Assembly: GCA_029265715.1 (NCBI GenBank) | Contig: JAJUGZ010000022.1 | Span: 1-48,307 of the forward strand | Reading direction: 5' to 3' | Source: Bacteroidota bacterium | Lineage (GTDB): Bacteria; Bacteroidota; Bacteroidia; Bacteroidales; Prolixibacteraceae | Length of the DNA stretch: 48,307 nt | Shown: positions 1 through 8,165 of the stretch, piece by piece | Position numbering within the stretch: position 1 is the first letter of the stretch | Layout: the number at the start of each line of letters is the position of its first letter | The notes under the pieces: generated by a model | What the model was told of the DNA's origin: nothing | Database searches by the model: none | Seen by the model: the letters and a program-made list of their open reading frames with translations, nothing else | Translations under genes and position numbers: made by a program

Positions 1-402
1 TAAGAGGTATGCCCCCAGTCCTACCAGTCCGTTGCATAATCCGATAGCTGGTGGAAAACTATAAATCAGCGGCATCAGCCGTTTGTCAAATTCGTCCAGT
101 ACTTCATTGGTATCAGCTTCAATGAACTTATTTTGAACAAGGTATTCAATACCCCAACCAATACCTGCTAATCCGTTTTCAAAATCCAGCGGGGTAGCAG
201 TATTAATTTCATCATAAATTTCGTCAAGCAGCTCGCCCGCGTAGTCTTCATAAATGGAATCTCCGGTTTGCCGGGCTATATGATAGAAGCAAATGGCTAT
301 TCCCATTTTCCCGTTCAGTAGTCCCAGGTCGTCGATAAAGCTGGAATGGAGCAACAAGGCATTAATGAGCCTTTGGTTAATTGTGGTTTTTTCTTTTAGC
401 AT
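1..402 (-). CDS. LanC-like (lanthionine synthetase C family) protein, N-terminal part
   Basis: The open frame enters from the left edge and begins at an ATG at 402, so only the first 134 residues are present. The fragment has the repeated glycine-rich helices of the LanC (alpha/alpha)6 barrel: LNGKMGIAICFYHIAR near residue 29, ENGLAGIGWGIEYLV near residue 80 and GLCNGLVGLGAYLL at the end. In the family such Gly-rich turns cap the barrel, and zinc ligands lie in the C-terminal half, outside this window. LanC proteins add cysteine thiols to dehydrated Ser/Thr in lanthipeptides. In Bacteroidota, LanC-like proteins also sit in other peptide-maturation loci, so the substrate is not known. No dehydratase or clear precursor gene is seen inside the window. 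The family call is fairly sure, the pathway is not. Confidence 0.75.
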   Translation of the reverse strand, partial: MLKEKTTINQRLINALLLHSSFIDDLGLLNGKMGIAICFYHIARQTGDSIYEDYAGELLDEIYDEINTATPLDFENGLAGIGWGIEYLVQNKFIEADTNEVLDEFDKRLMPLIYSFPPAIGLCNGLVGLGAYLL

Positions 403-732
403 GAGCAGACATTATCAGATTGTACATCCTGTCCGTCAATTATTTATCTCTCTTTGTCGGGATGTTTTTCAATAATTATTTTATTAAAAATAGGACTGTT
501 GTTTTGTGTACGCAATATGCTGCTAAACATACCTGGGGGGGTAATTCCCGGTTGGGCCTTTAATGGCAAAGCTCTTGTTGTTGATTTGAGTTGCCGGGAT
601 TGCATTTTGTGTTTTAGGACACATCTGACAGTGGGTTACCTAAATCAGGTTTGGTGAATGCATGAAATGTCTATTTGTGAATCGGTGGACAATACAGGGG
701 GAAGGCGCCTCATTAGATAAAACGGACGAAGT

Positions 733-950
733 TGTGCCACCCATTTTAATTCAAGATGTGCCACCGAAAAGAGAAAAAGAATGATTTCTATCTTATGGCT
801 TTTTAACCAAAGCAAAGCGATATGACCGCCAAAAAGATAGATATCATGGATGTACGACAATTAATCCAGTTAAAAAGCAGGGGCGAAAGCAACCGTAGTT
901 GCTCGTCCATTTTTTTTATGAAATGGCTTGACAGTATCCCAATGAAATAG
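733..950 (+). mobile_element. Remnant of an IS21-family element: left-end repeats and first codons of istA
   Basis: Two copies of TGTGCCACC (733-741 and 757-765, 24 bases apart) precede an ATG at 846. The frame from 846 reads MDVRQLIQLKSRGESNRS, which resembles the first residues of IstA transposases of the IS21 family (pattern MDxRxLIxLKxxGxSNRxIA). Multiple short repeats near the left end ahead of istA are typical of IS21 elements. The similarity stops after about 18 residues and the frame ends at 950 after 34 residues, so the transposase is truncated and no istB is present. The element is dead. This is recognition by eye, not an alignment. Confidence 0.5.
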
Positions 951-1005
951 CCATGATTTGCAAACACCAGCAGATAATGAAAATAATAACCGGATCATGG
1001 CTATT
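946..1005. repeat. 12-base perfect inverted repeat
   Basis: AATAGCCATGAT at 946-957 is the exact reverse complement of ATCATGGCTATT at 994-1005, with a 36-base spacer. It starts just where the IstA-like frame stops, so it may mark the breakpoint or the end of another small element. It is too widely spaced for a normal terminator. Confidence 0.5.
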
Positions 1006-1032
1006 CCATCTTTTTAACAACAATATTTACTT

Positions 1033-1071
1033 ATGAAAGAACTTATAAATCTCGGCACTATTGCTGCTTAA
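1033..1071 (+). CDS. 12-residue micro-ORF resembling a peptide leader start
   Basis: ATG at 1033 followed by 11 sense codons and TAA gives MKELINLGTIAA. The MKxLxNLGxxL pattern is the usual beginning of leader peptides of Bacteroidota bacteriocin/lanthipeptide-type precursors, which would then continue to a Gly-Gly motif. Here a stop comes early and no core follows. It might be the relic of a precursor belonging to the LanC-like gene at the left edge, or chance. Low confidence that it is a gene. Confidence 0.15.
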   Translation: MKELINLGTIAA

Positions 1072-1244
1072 TTTTTTAACGAAGTATTGTTATTTCTGAT
1101 CAGTTGATGTTTTTTTGAAGTTAATGAATTGTTAAAATGACATTGTAAATCATGTTTTATTGTCTTTTTAGAGATAATAATCGTCATTTTTGAGAATAAA
1201 TACAAATTATTTGAGTTTATTATGTCGTAATGTAATTTACAGGT

Positions 1245-2804
1245 ATGGAGTTTCGATGCAAAAAAGGCGGAAATCAGTGCTATGGGTTGAAGGAGCTCTT
1301 GTTGCTTTTTGAAATCAGTCAGCGGCTCATTCAATCGAAAGAAGTAAAAATGGAACTTTCAGGGATTTTGGAGATCGTTGTTAAACACCTGGGGGCCGAG
1401 CGTAGTTTCCTGACCATTTTTAACCGCGAAAGCTCACAAATTTTTATTGAAGCTGCTTATGGCCTGAGTACAGCACAACAGGCCCGGGGAAAATATCAGT
1501 TGGGCGAAGGCGTCATTGGGCGGGTTGTCGAATTGGGCCGGCCGGTTGTGATTGACCAGATTTCGAAATCGAACCTTTTCCTGAACCGGACACAACAGGA
1601 ACTTACAAAAGACGGCGAGGAACTCACGTTCATTTGTGTGCCGATTGTCGAATCGGGGAAAGTAACGGGGGCGCTCAGCGTAATCCGGGTTTTCAATCCG
1701 CATATCATGTACGAGGAAGATATTCAGCTCATGTCGATTATTGGTTCGATGATCTCGAATGTGGTTCGTTCCAAACAGGAACGCCTGGAAGAAATTGAAC
1801 TCTTGAAACAGAAGAACCAGCAACTGGAAATCATGCTCTTGGAAAACCACCGCCCGGGCAATATGATTGGGAATTCGGCTAAGATGCAGGATGTGTATGC
1901 GCTGATGAACATGGTTGCCAAAACCAATTCGACGGTGTTGATTCGCGGGGAAAGCGGCATCGGGAAAGAACTGGTTGCCGACGCCATTCACTATTCAAGC
2001 AACCGAAAAGATAAAAACTTTATAAAAGTAAACTGTTCTGCATTGCCCGATTCGCTGATTGAGAGTGAATTGTTTGGTCATGAAAAAGGAGCCTTTACCG
2101 GAGCCGAATCGCGCCGGAAGGGCAGGTTTGAACTGGCCGATGGAGGAACCATCTTCCTGGATGAAATCGGGGATATCCCATTGTCGACGCAGGTGAAAAT
2201 TCTCCGGATTTTACAGCAGCGGCAGTTCGAACGGTTGGGAGGGACCGAAACAATTTCGGTGGATGTGCGCATTATCGCTGCGACGAACCGCAACCTGGAA
2301 GAATTGATTCAGCAGGATAAGTTTCGCGAGGACTTGTATTACCGGATCAATGTGTTCCCGATTTTTGTGCCGCCGCTGCGCGACCGCCGGGACGACATCC
2401 CGATCCTGGTCGATCATTTTATCGAGAAATTCAATAAAAGGAACAATGCCAAAATTAAGCGGATTACCACCTCTGCGCTGAATATGCTTATGATTTATTC
2501 TTGGCCGGGAAACGTTCGCGAACTGGAGAACTGTATTGAACGTGCTTGTATTTTAAGTCAGGATAACGTGATTCACAGCTATAATCTTCCGCCATCGTTG
2601 CAAACGGCCGATTCGACCAATACACAGGCTCACGGTGGACTGACTTTTTCGGTCGAGCAGGTCGAAAAGCAGTTGATCCGTGAGGCGTTGACTACAACCC
2701 AGGGAAATATTGCCAAGGCAGCCGATCTGCTGAAAGTTACCGAGCGGATGCTGGGCACCCGGGTAAAAAAATACAACATTGAACCCTGGCGGTTTAAAGT
2801 GTAA
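1245..2804 (+). CDS. nifA: NifA, sigma-54-dependent activator of nitrogen fixation genes
   Basis: 519 residues in the order GAF sensor domain (about 20-180), AAA+ domain (about 205-440) and Fis-type helix-turn-helix (about 485-511). Visible motifs are Walker A GESGIGKE at 235-242, the sigma-54-contacting GAFTGA loop at 282-287, Walker B GGTIFLDE at 300-307 and the arginine-finger region REDLYYR at 361-367. GAF-AAA-Fis architecture beside a nif cluster identifies NifA. It hydrolyses ATP to open sigma-54 RNA polymerase promoters, and a sigma-54 promoter lies 5' of nifH. The ATG at 1245 has no Shine-Dalgarno, and a TTG at 1287 is a less likely alternative. No cysteine cluster of the alpha-proteobacterial oxygen-sensing kind is seen between the AAA+ and Fis domains. 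The acetyltransferase downstream starts 41 bases after the stop. Confidence 0.92.
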   Translation: MEFRCKKGGNQCYGLKELLLLFEISQRLIQSKEVKMELSGILEIVVKHLGAERSFLTIFNRESSQIFIEAAYGLSTAQQARGKYQLGEGVIGRVVELGRPVVIDQISKSNLFLNRTQQELTKDGEELTFICVPIVESGKVTGALSVIRVFNPHIMYEEDIQLMSIIGSMISNVVRSKQERLEEIELLKQKNQQLEIMLLENHRPGNMIGNSAKMQDVYALMNMVAKTNSTVLIRGESGIGKELVADAIHYSSNRKDKNFIKVNCSALPDSLIESELFGHEKGAFTGAESRRKGRFELADGGTIFLDEIGDIPLSTQVKILRILQQRQFERLGGTETISVDVRIIAATNRNLEELIQQDKFREDLYYRINVFPIFVPPLRDRRDDIPILVDHFIEKFNKRNNAKIKRITTSALNMLMIYSWPGNVRELENCIERACILSQDNVIHSYNLPPSLQTADSTNTQAHGGLTFSVEQVEKQLIREALTTTQGNIAKAADLLKVTERMLGTRVKKYNIEPWRFKV

Positions 2805-2845
2805 TTATATACTTGGTTGCGATTAAAAAAAAGCACGACCAATCT

Positions 2846-3313
2846 ATGACGCTCGAAATATTGCCGGTTGATCTGTCTGACCCGTTTCATCAGCATGAGC
2901 TGATCCGCTTGCTGGATTTGTACATGTGCGATGAAATGGGCAGCGGGTCGCCAATGCCTGACGGATTAGCTCCCCGGATTATCGAAGGATTGAAGAATCA
3001 TCCGGCGTATCTCGGATTTTTTGCTTTGCTGGATGGGCAGTTCGCTGGTTTGGCCAATTGCAACCGGTGTTTCTCAACCTTCCGGGGAAAATTTTTGCTG
3101 AATATTCATGATTTGATTGTTGACCCGGTTTTCCGGAGAATGGGAGTGGGGCAATTTTTGCTCGATGAACTGGCCGCTTTTGCACGCAGGGAAGGTTATT
3201 GCCGGCTGAACCTGGAGGTCAGGAACGATAATTTGAACGCGCAGCAACTATATAAAAAAGCAGGTTACCATGATTGTAACCCGCCGATGTATTTTTGGGA
3301 AAAGGATTTGTAA
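2846..3313 (+). CDS. GNAT-family N-acetyltransferase
   Basis: 155 residues from the ATG at 2846. An in-frame TTG at 2813 would add 11 residues and is less likely. The acetyl-CoA binding motif A of the GNAT fold is visible as DPVFRRMGVGQFLLDEL around residues 105-120 (R/Q-x-x-G-x-G/A type). The C-terminal part NAQQLYKKAGY is motif B. The acceptor substrate cannot be told from sequence. It follows nifA by 41 bases on the same strand and could be co-transcribed with it, but nothing links it to nitrogen fixation. Confidence 0.85.
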   Translation: MTLEILPVDLSDPFHQHELIRLLDLYMCDEMGSGSPMPDGLAPRIIEGLKNHPAYLGFFALLDGQFAGLANCNRCFSTFRGKFLLNIHDLIVDPVFRRMGVGQFLLDELAAFARREGYCRLNLEVRNDNLNAQQLYKKAGYHDCNPPMYFWEKDL

Positions 3314-3541
3314 CCGACGTGAGTTTGATTTAACGGTTACTCACAACATCTTTTTTATCAGGATATTTTGCGTGCTTTTTTATAACAAGTAAGAACCTAT
3401 TTAGATTTTATTTGTCCCTCATAATCACCGGGTTTGGGGTGAGTCAACAATGATTGATAAAAAATACGGCATTTCTTTTTTCTTATTGCTTATGTCGGAT
3501 TCAGGTTAATTCTGATTTCCCCGGAGCCGAAGGCCCGTTTT
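3314..3541. other. Intergenic stretch with a partial dispersed repeat
   Basis: No gene seen. Around 3400-3446 the sequence TTTATTTGTCCCTCA, then GGGGTGAG, matches pieces of a longer folded repeat at 28,725-28,822, so this looks like a deletion copy. The first 40 bases contain TAACCG...CGGTTA and GTGAG...CTCAC pairs that could form a weak hairpin after the acetyltransferase gene. Confidence 0.4.
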
Positions 3542-3918
3542 TCAGACTTTAAAGTGAACACTGTGCATTAATTCCCTGCGGTTGTGTATCAGGCGCACAA
3601 TCAAGGTTGTCACCGTGATAATCCAACCAGCCGGATAAGGAAGGATGAGGATTGCCCACCACCATAAAAGCGCTGATTCGCCCCAAATCCTCCCAGCGAC
3701 GACAGGTAATTCATCAAAATAACCCCCAAAACAATCAGAACAGATGAGGCCAGGAATATTTTCCGGTGACGGTCATTCATGAGCAGAGTGGTAATGGCCA
3801 TTAACACACTCCCGATGGCTATAACGACTGATCCCTCCAGTAGATCAAACGAGCCAACAAAAAACGTTAAAACCCCGATATAATAAAGGGCGTCTGTCAA
3901 TTTATGCATGCGGTCCAT
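3542..3918 (-). pseudogene. Small multi-pass membrane protein, broken by a frameshift
   Basis: The frame starting at ATG 3918 gives three hydrophobic helices (for example VLTFFVGSFDLLEGSVVIAIG) and runs to LSSLGGFG near 3688, then continues as a short out-of-register tail ending at 3610. Shifted by one base, coding-like sequence resumes at once with WGESALLWWWAILILPYPAG and WIITVTTLIVRLIHNRREL and stops at 3542-3544. This adds another membrane helix and a basic end. The span is 377 bases, one short of a multiple of three, as expected for a single lost base near 3684-3690. The site ATTTGGGG is not a normal -1 slippery heptamer, so mutation or a base-call error is more likely than programmed shifting. 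Function unknown. Confidence 0.6.
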
Positions 3919-3990
3919 GGCTTTGTTGTTTTTATTGTTTTTTAAAACAGATCAAAAACGCATTGTAAACAGCGTGTTTAGAGCTTCTGT

Positions 3991-4018
3991 AAATAGGTTC
4001 CCGTGCAACTACCTATTT
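3991..4018. other. 8-base perfect inverted repeat (hairpin)
   Basis: AAATAGGT at 3991-3998 and ACCTATTT at 4011-4018 are perfect complements around a 12-base loop. It lies between two - strand genes. No T-run follows on either strand, so a terminator role is not supported. Confidence 0.35.
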
Positions 4019-4165
4019 GTCTTACAGTTCGATAGGAATAAAGGTTTCACGTAGCGCGAATTACTTTTGGGATGGCCATGATTGATCTGGTGACATCGAG
4101 CTCACAGGATTAATCATGCTGCCCGGAAAAACACGATTTCAGACTGATTATTTGTCGTTGCTCAT

Positions 4166-4423
4166 TCACTCGGACGAATAACCGATTACTAACCCAGCCC
4201 AAAGCTGAACTTTATCATAGTAAAATATATTTGGCGAAGAATAATCCCAGAGCGGGTCAAGGTTAAATTTTAACATGAATTCTTCTTTGTTTGGTTTTAT
4301 TCTAAAACCTATGGGTGTATATGAGACGAGTATTTTTTCTGAATGATGTTCGGTGGAATAATCAGGATTAAATAACCGAAAGCTTGAATTAAGTACAAAC
4401 AATAACAGGAGAGCTATTTTCAT
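4166..4423 (-). CDS. Short hypothetical exported protein, possible outer-membrane barrel remnant
   Basis: From the ATG at 4423 (preferred over 4489 because it begins a signal-like stretch MKIALLLLFVLNSS) the frame gives 85 residues. The end, KVQLWAGLVIGYSSE, and the middle, SYTPIGFRIKPNKEEFMLKF, resemble the last strands of Bacteroidota outer-membrane beta-barrel proteins, which close with an aromatic or hydrophobic strand. At 85 residues it is much shorter than such proteins, so it may be an internally deleted copy. No function can be assigned, and it may not be expressed. Confidence 0.4.
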   Translation of the reverse strand: MKIALLLLFVLNSSFRLFNPDYSTEHHSEKILVSYTPIGFRIKPNKEEFMLKFNLDPLWDYSSPNIFYYDKVQLWAGLVIGYSSE

Positions 4424-4499
4424 CCTCGAAAGTCGGATTTTTGCGCTCCGTCGTGTCCAAAATGACCATAAAAGAGCATGTGTCGGCAATTCCCTCAGG

Positions 4500-4614
4500 C
4501 TACCAAAATGTAGGTTAAGTTCGTGTTAATTTGCCGAAAACCCTTGTTTCTATTGGTTTTCTGCTAAAAAGCACATTTGGTGACTGCAATCCCCGATTCC
4601 TACCAAAAAGTAGG
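4500..4614. promoter_or_regulatory. Twin palindromes upstream of nifH, candidate activator sites
   Basis: CTACCAAAATGTAGG (4500-4514) and CTACCAAAAAGTAGG (4600-4614) differ at one position and begin exactly 100 bases apart. Each is a dyad of CTAC and GTAG around a six-base spacer. The second is extended by one base pair to CCTAC...GTAGG. They stand about 220 and 120 bases before the -24 element of the nifH promoter, the distance at which sigma-54 activators usually bind. The classic NifA site TGT-N10-ACA was not found between 4495 and 4727. A NifA site in this lineage is an inference. Confidence 0.4.
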
Positions 4615-4727
4615 ATTTTTTCGTCGTGCCAAAACCCCGCTCAAAAAAATACGATAACCGCAATGCGCTTATTGCCAGTGTTTTTAATTGTCTTTTGTCT
4701 TTTGTCCTTTGTTTTTTGTCTCGTGTT

Positions 4728-4743
4728 TGGCACCGTTTTGGCA
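4728..4743 (+). promoter_or_regulatory. Sigma-54 (-24/-12) promoter of the nif operon
   Basis: TGGCACCGTTTTGGCA matches the consensus TGGCAC-N5-TTGCA at all fixed positions except one (G for T). The invariant GG (4729-4730) and GC (4741-4742) are exactly 10 bases apart as required. Transcription would start near 4754, leaving a leader of about 36 bases before the nifH ATG. Presence of NifA in the same window supports it. Confidence 0.75.
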
Positions 4744-4783
4744 AAGCAGGGATCGAACGAAAACGTGTTTAACCCAAAAATAA

Positions 4784-5614
<831 letters not shown>

Positions 5615-5638
5615 TTTAACAAATAGGAGAACCAAAGT

Positions 5639-5965
5639 ATGTTAATGATCAGAGCTATTGTACGTCCTGAAAAATCAAGTAAAGTATTGAAAGCCTTATT
5701 CGAGGCAGGTTATGTAGCCGTAACCAAAATGTCGGTTGTAGGCCGCGGTAAACAGCGTGGTATCAAAATCGGAGATGTGACTTACGACGAGCTTCCGAAA
5801 GAAATGTTGATCATGGTTGTAAAAGATGAAGATAAAGACTTTGCCGTAACCACCATCATGGAAGCGGCCCGAACCGAGCCGAACGGTGTATTCGGCGACG
5901 GAAAAATCTTCATCTCTCCGGTCGACGAGGCTTACACCATCAGCCGCGGTACCAAAGAATTATAA
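5639..5965 (+). CDS. nifI1: NifI1, PII-like regulator of nitrogenase
   Basis: 108 residues of the GlnB/PII family. The N-terminus MLMIRAIVRPEK, the T-loop region with VVGRGKQRGIKIGD and the C-terminal GDGKIFISPVDEAYTISRG are typical of NifI1. In methanogens NifI1 and NifI2 form a complex that binds the MoFe protein and blocks NifH docking when fixed nitrogen is available, relieved by 2-oxoglutarate and ATP. The position between nifH and nifD is the hallmark of this subtype. A good Shine-Dalgarno AGGAGA sits at 5625-5630 before the ATG at 5639. The T-loop lacks the uridylylated Tyr51 motif of GlnB. Confidence 0.93.
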   Translation: MLMIRAIVRPEKSSKVLKALFEAGYVAVTKMSVVGRGKQRGIKIGDVTYDELPKEMLIMVVKDEDKDFAVTTIMEAARTEPNGVFGDGKIFISPVDEAYTISRGTKEL

Positions 5966-6124
5966 ACTGCCTAAACCATTCGAAGTATGAAATGAGCATG
6001 GATGAAGTAATCCGTCCAACGTGGGTTGGTTGTTGATCATACGAATTCCATCCGTTGAGAAATAGTTTGAAATGAATAGGCAGATACGAGAAATGTAAAA
6101 AAACAAATTTGAAAAGATAAACAG
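5966..6124 (+). other. Structured spacer between nifI1 and nifI2
   Basis: 159 bases, unusually long inside this operon. It contains nested complementary segments: TGCCTA (5968-5973) with TAGGCA (6077-6082), TTCGAAGTATGA (5979-5990) with TCATACGAA (6037-6045, two bases bulged), and CCAAC (6016-6020) with GTTGG (6025-6029, GTGG loop). GGATG near 6000 could alternatively pair with CATCC near 6049. This suggests a folded mRNA segment. No open reading frame of note. Confidence 0.4.
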
Positions 6125-6502
6125 ATGAAAATGATCATGGCAATTATCCGCATCGACAAAATGAACGAAACCAAACGCGCATTGACTGCAGCCGGCATCA
6201 CTTCGATGACTGCTACCGGACATGTGTTTGGCCGCGGAAAAGGTCTGTGGGATGCCAAAGTGCTCGAAGGGGTCAAAAAAGACCTTCCGGAGGCTCTGGC
6301 ACACCTGGGAAAGGAACCCCGCTTACGTCCTCAAAGGGTGATCAACGTTGTTGTTCCTGACGATAAAGTACAATTGGTTGTTGACACCATTATTGAAGCC
6401 AATCAAACTCCGGCTCCCGGCGACGGCAAAATTTTCGTAACCCCGATTTACGATTCAGTTCGGGTTCGTACCGGCGAAAGAGGCGATGTAACACTCGATT
6501 AA
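6125..6502 (+). CDS. nifI2: NifI2, PII-like regulator of nitrogenase
   Basis: 125 residues, PII fold. It starts MKMIMAIIRIDKMNET and has the longer T-loop of NifI2 (ATGHVFGRGKGLWDAK, then a central insertion GVKKDLPEALAHLG) and the ending APGDGKIFVTPIYDSVRVRTGERGD cut short by the usual family C-terminus. It partners NifI1 in nitrogenase switch-off. The stop lies 11 bases before the nifD ATG, so translation is probably coupled. Confidence 0.93.
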   Translation: MKMIMAIIRIDKMNETKRALTAAGITSMTATGHVFGRGKGLWDAKVLEGVKKDLPEALAHLGKEPRLRPQRVINVVVPDDKVQLVVDTIIEANQTPAPGDGKIFVTPIYDSVRVRTGERGDVTLD

Positions 6503-6513
6503 AACGTATCATT

Positions 6514-8145
6514 ATGCCAAAGAAAAAAGATTATATAAACGGACTTCCGGATCCTTCCGGACTGAAAGAAGAAATCCTGAAAAAATACCCGCCGAAAGTG
6601 GCCAAGAAACGCGCCAAATCAATGATCATCAACGATCCGGCCGTCGATCAGGAAATTCAGGCAAACGTTCGGACCATTCCGGGTATTATCACACAACGCG
6701 GTTGTACTTACGCCGGATGCAAAGGGGTCGTTTTGGGCCCGACCCGCGACATCATCAACTTGGTTCACGGGCCAATCGGCTGTAGCTTTTACGCCTGGCT
6801 AACCCGCCGCAACCAGACCCGTCCGGCCGAAAGCGATGAAAACTTCATGACCTACGCTTTCTCGACCGATATGCAGGACGAAAACATCGTGTTTGGTGGC
6901 GAGGCCAAACTGAAGGAAGCCATCCGCGAAGCTTACGAAATATTCAAACCAAAAGCAATCGGTATCTTTTCAACCTGTCCGGTTGGTTTGATCGGCGACG
7001 ATGTTCATGCCGTTGCCCGCGACATGAAAGCTGAGTTAGGCATCAATATCTTCGGGTTTAGTTGCGAAGGTTACCGCGGAGTTTCCCAGTCGGCCGGCCA
7101 CCACATTGCCAACAATGGCGTATTTAAAAATGTGGTTGGTTTGAACGACCGTCCGCGCGCCGGAAAATTCCAGGTGAACCTGTTGGGCGAATACAACATC
7201 GGCGGCGACGCGTTCGAAATCGAACGCCTGTTCGAAGAAGCCGGGATTACCCTGCTGTCAACCTTCTCCGGAAACTCAACCATCAAGAGCATGGAATATG
7301 CGCACACGGCCGACCTGAACATGGTTATGTGCCACCGCTCGATCAATTACATCGCCGAGATGATGGAAGAAAAATATGGCATTCCGTGGATCAAGGTAAA
7401 TTTCATTGGCGCCGAGGCTTCGGCCAAATCGCTCCGGAAAGTTGCCGAGTATTTCGACGATGCCGAACTCACAGCCAAAGTGGAAGAAATTGTTGCCCGC
7501 GAAATGGCTAAAGTAAAAGCGGTTGCCGATACGGTAAAACCCAAAGTAGAAGGCAAGCTGGCCATGATGTTTGTGGGTGGTTCACGTGCCCATCATTATC
7601 AGGAGTTATTTACCGAACTTGGGATACGTGTTGTTTCGGCCGGTTATGAGTTCGCTCACCGCGACGACTACGAAGGCCGTAAGGTAATCCCCAACATCAA
7701 GATCGACGCCGATACCCGCAATATCGAAGAACTTGAAGTGACTAAGGACGAAGCACACTTCCGTCCCGACCTGGTTGAGAAGAAGGCTAAACTGGAAGCA
7801 TCCGGATACGAGTTTAAAGACTACGCCGGAATGATGCCCGATATGGCCAAAAACTCGTTGGTGATCGATGATGTGAACCACTGGGAAACCGAAAAGCTCA
7901 TCGAGTTCTACAAACCCGATATATTTTGTGCCGGAATCAAAGAAAAATACGTGGTCCAGAAACTCGGGGTTCCGTTGAAACAGCTCCACAGCTACGACTA
8001 TGGCGGCCCTTATGCAGCCTTTGGCGGCGCTGTCAATTTCTACAGGGAAATGGAACGTATGCTGGCTACCAACATCTGGAAAAAGGTAGATGCTCCATGG
8101 AAACACGAGCCCGAAATTGTAGGAAGTATAACCATTGAAGCTTAA
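6514..8145 (+). CDS. nifD: Nitrogenase MoFe protein alpha chain NifD
   Basis: 543 residues. P-cluster ligands are Cys64 (GCTYAGCKG), Cys90 (GPIGC) and Cys155 (STCPVGLIGDD). FeMo-cofactor ligands are Cys273 (MCHRSINYI) and His492 (LHSYDYGGPY). The substrate-site residues matching Azotobacter Val70, Gln191 and His195 are Val72, Gln192 and His196. It is about 50 residues longer than proteobacterial NifD, and the extra segment falls around residues 380-440, as in clostridial and methanogen-type (group II/III) nitrogenases. This fits the nifI genes before it. All catalytic residues for a Mo enzyme are present. No vnf or anf signature (a delta subunit gene) was seen. Confidence 0.97.
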   Translation: MPKKKDYINGLPDPSGLKEEILKKYPPKVAKKRAKSMIINDPAVDQEIQANVRTIPGIITQRGCTYAGCKGVVLGPTRDIINLVHGPIGCSFYAWLTRRNQTRPAESDENFMTYAFSTDMQDENIVFGGEAKLKEAIREAYEIFKPKAIGIFSTCPVGLIGDDVHAVARDMKAELGINIFGFSCEGYRGVSQSAGHHIANNGVFKNVVGLNDRPRAGKFQVNLLGEYNIGGDAFEIERLFEEAGITLLSTFSGNSTIKSMEYAHTADLNMVMCHRSINYIAEMMEEKYGIPWIKVNFIGAEASAKSLRKVAEYFDDAELTAKVEEIVAREMAKVKAVADTVKPKVEGKLAMMFVGGSRAHHYQELFTELGIRVVSAGYEFAHRDDYEGRKVIPNIKIDADTRNIEELEVTKDEAHFRPDLVEKKAKLEASGYEFKDYAGMMPDMAKNSLVIDDVNHWETEKLIEFYKPDIFCAGIKEKYVVQKLGVPLKQLHSYDYGGPYAAFGGAVNFYREMERMLATNIWKKVDAPWKHEPEIVGSITIEA

Positions 8146-8165
8146 TTTAAAAAGGAGGACCAATT

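Larger units (their letters stand above)
403..1244. other. Gene-poor stretch between LanC-like gene and nifA
   Basis: About 840 bases without a convincing intact gene. It holds a transposon remnant (about 733-950), a 12-base inverted repeat and a 12-codon micro-ORF, listed separately. The bases just before nifA are AT-rich. TTTG at 1210 and TAATTTAC at 1233, 19 bases apart, resemble the Bacteroidota housekeeping promoter (TTTG, spacer, TAnnTTTG), but this would place the transcript start almost on the nifA ATG, so it is only a weak candidate. Confidence 0.5.

Noticed and set aside
540-640. 33-codon frame on the - strand upstream of the LanC-like gene, considered as a lanthipeptide precursor
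   Set aside because: No leader pattern or Gly-Gly site, and it stops well before the LanC start.
645-860. - strand ORF of 71 codons across the TGTGCCACC repeats
   Set aside because: It reads through transposon end repeats and shows no protein-like composition; the IstA-like start lies on the + strand.
1434-1991. 185-codon - strand ORF inside nifA
   Set aside because: Complement of the GAF and AAA coding region, low-complexity composition, no family features.
3680-3692. Programmed -1 frameshift in the small membrane protein gene
   Set aside because: The sequence ATTTGGGG does not fit an X-XXY-YYZ slippery site in the zero frame and no stimulatory structure was evident.
4495-4727. Classic NifA upstream activator sites (TGT-N10-ACA) before nifH
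   Set aside because: All TGT triplets were checked by eye and none has ACA at the required distance.
7606-8163. Long - strand ORFs opposite nifD and other nif genes (for example 185 codons at 7606-8163)
   Set aside because: Shadows of codon-biased + strand genes; no start signals or family similarity.
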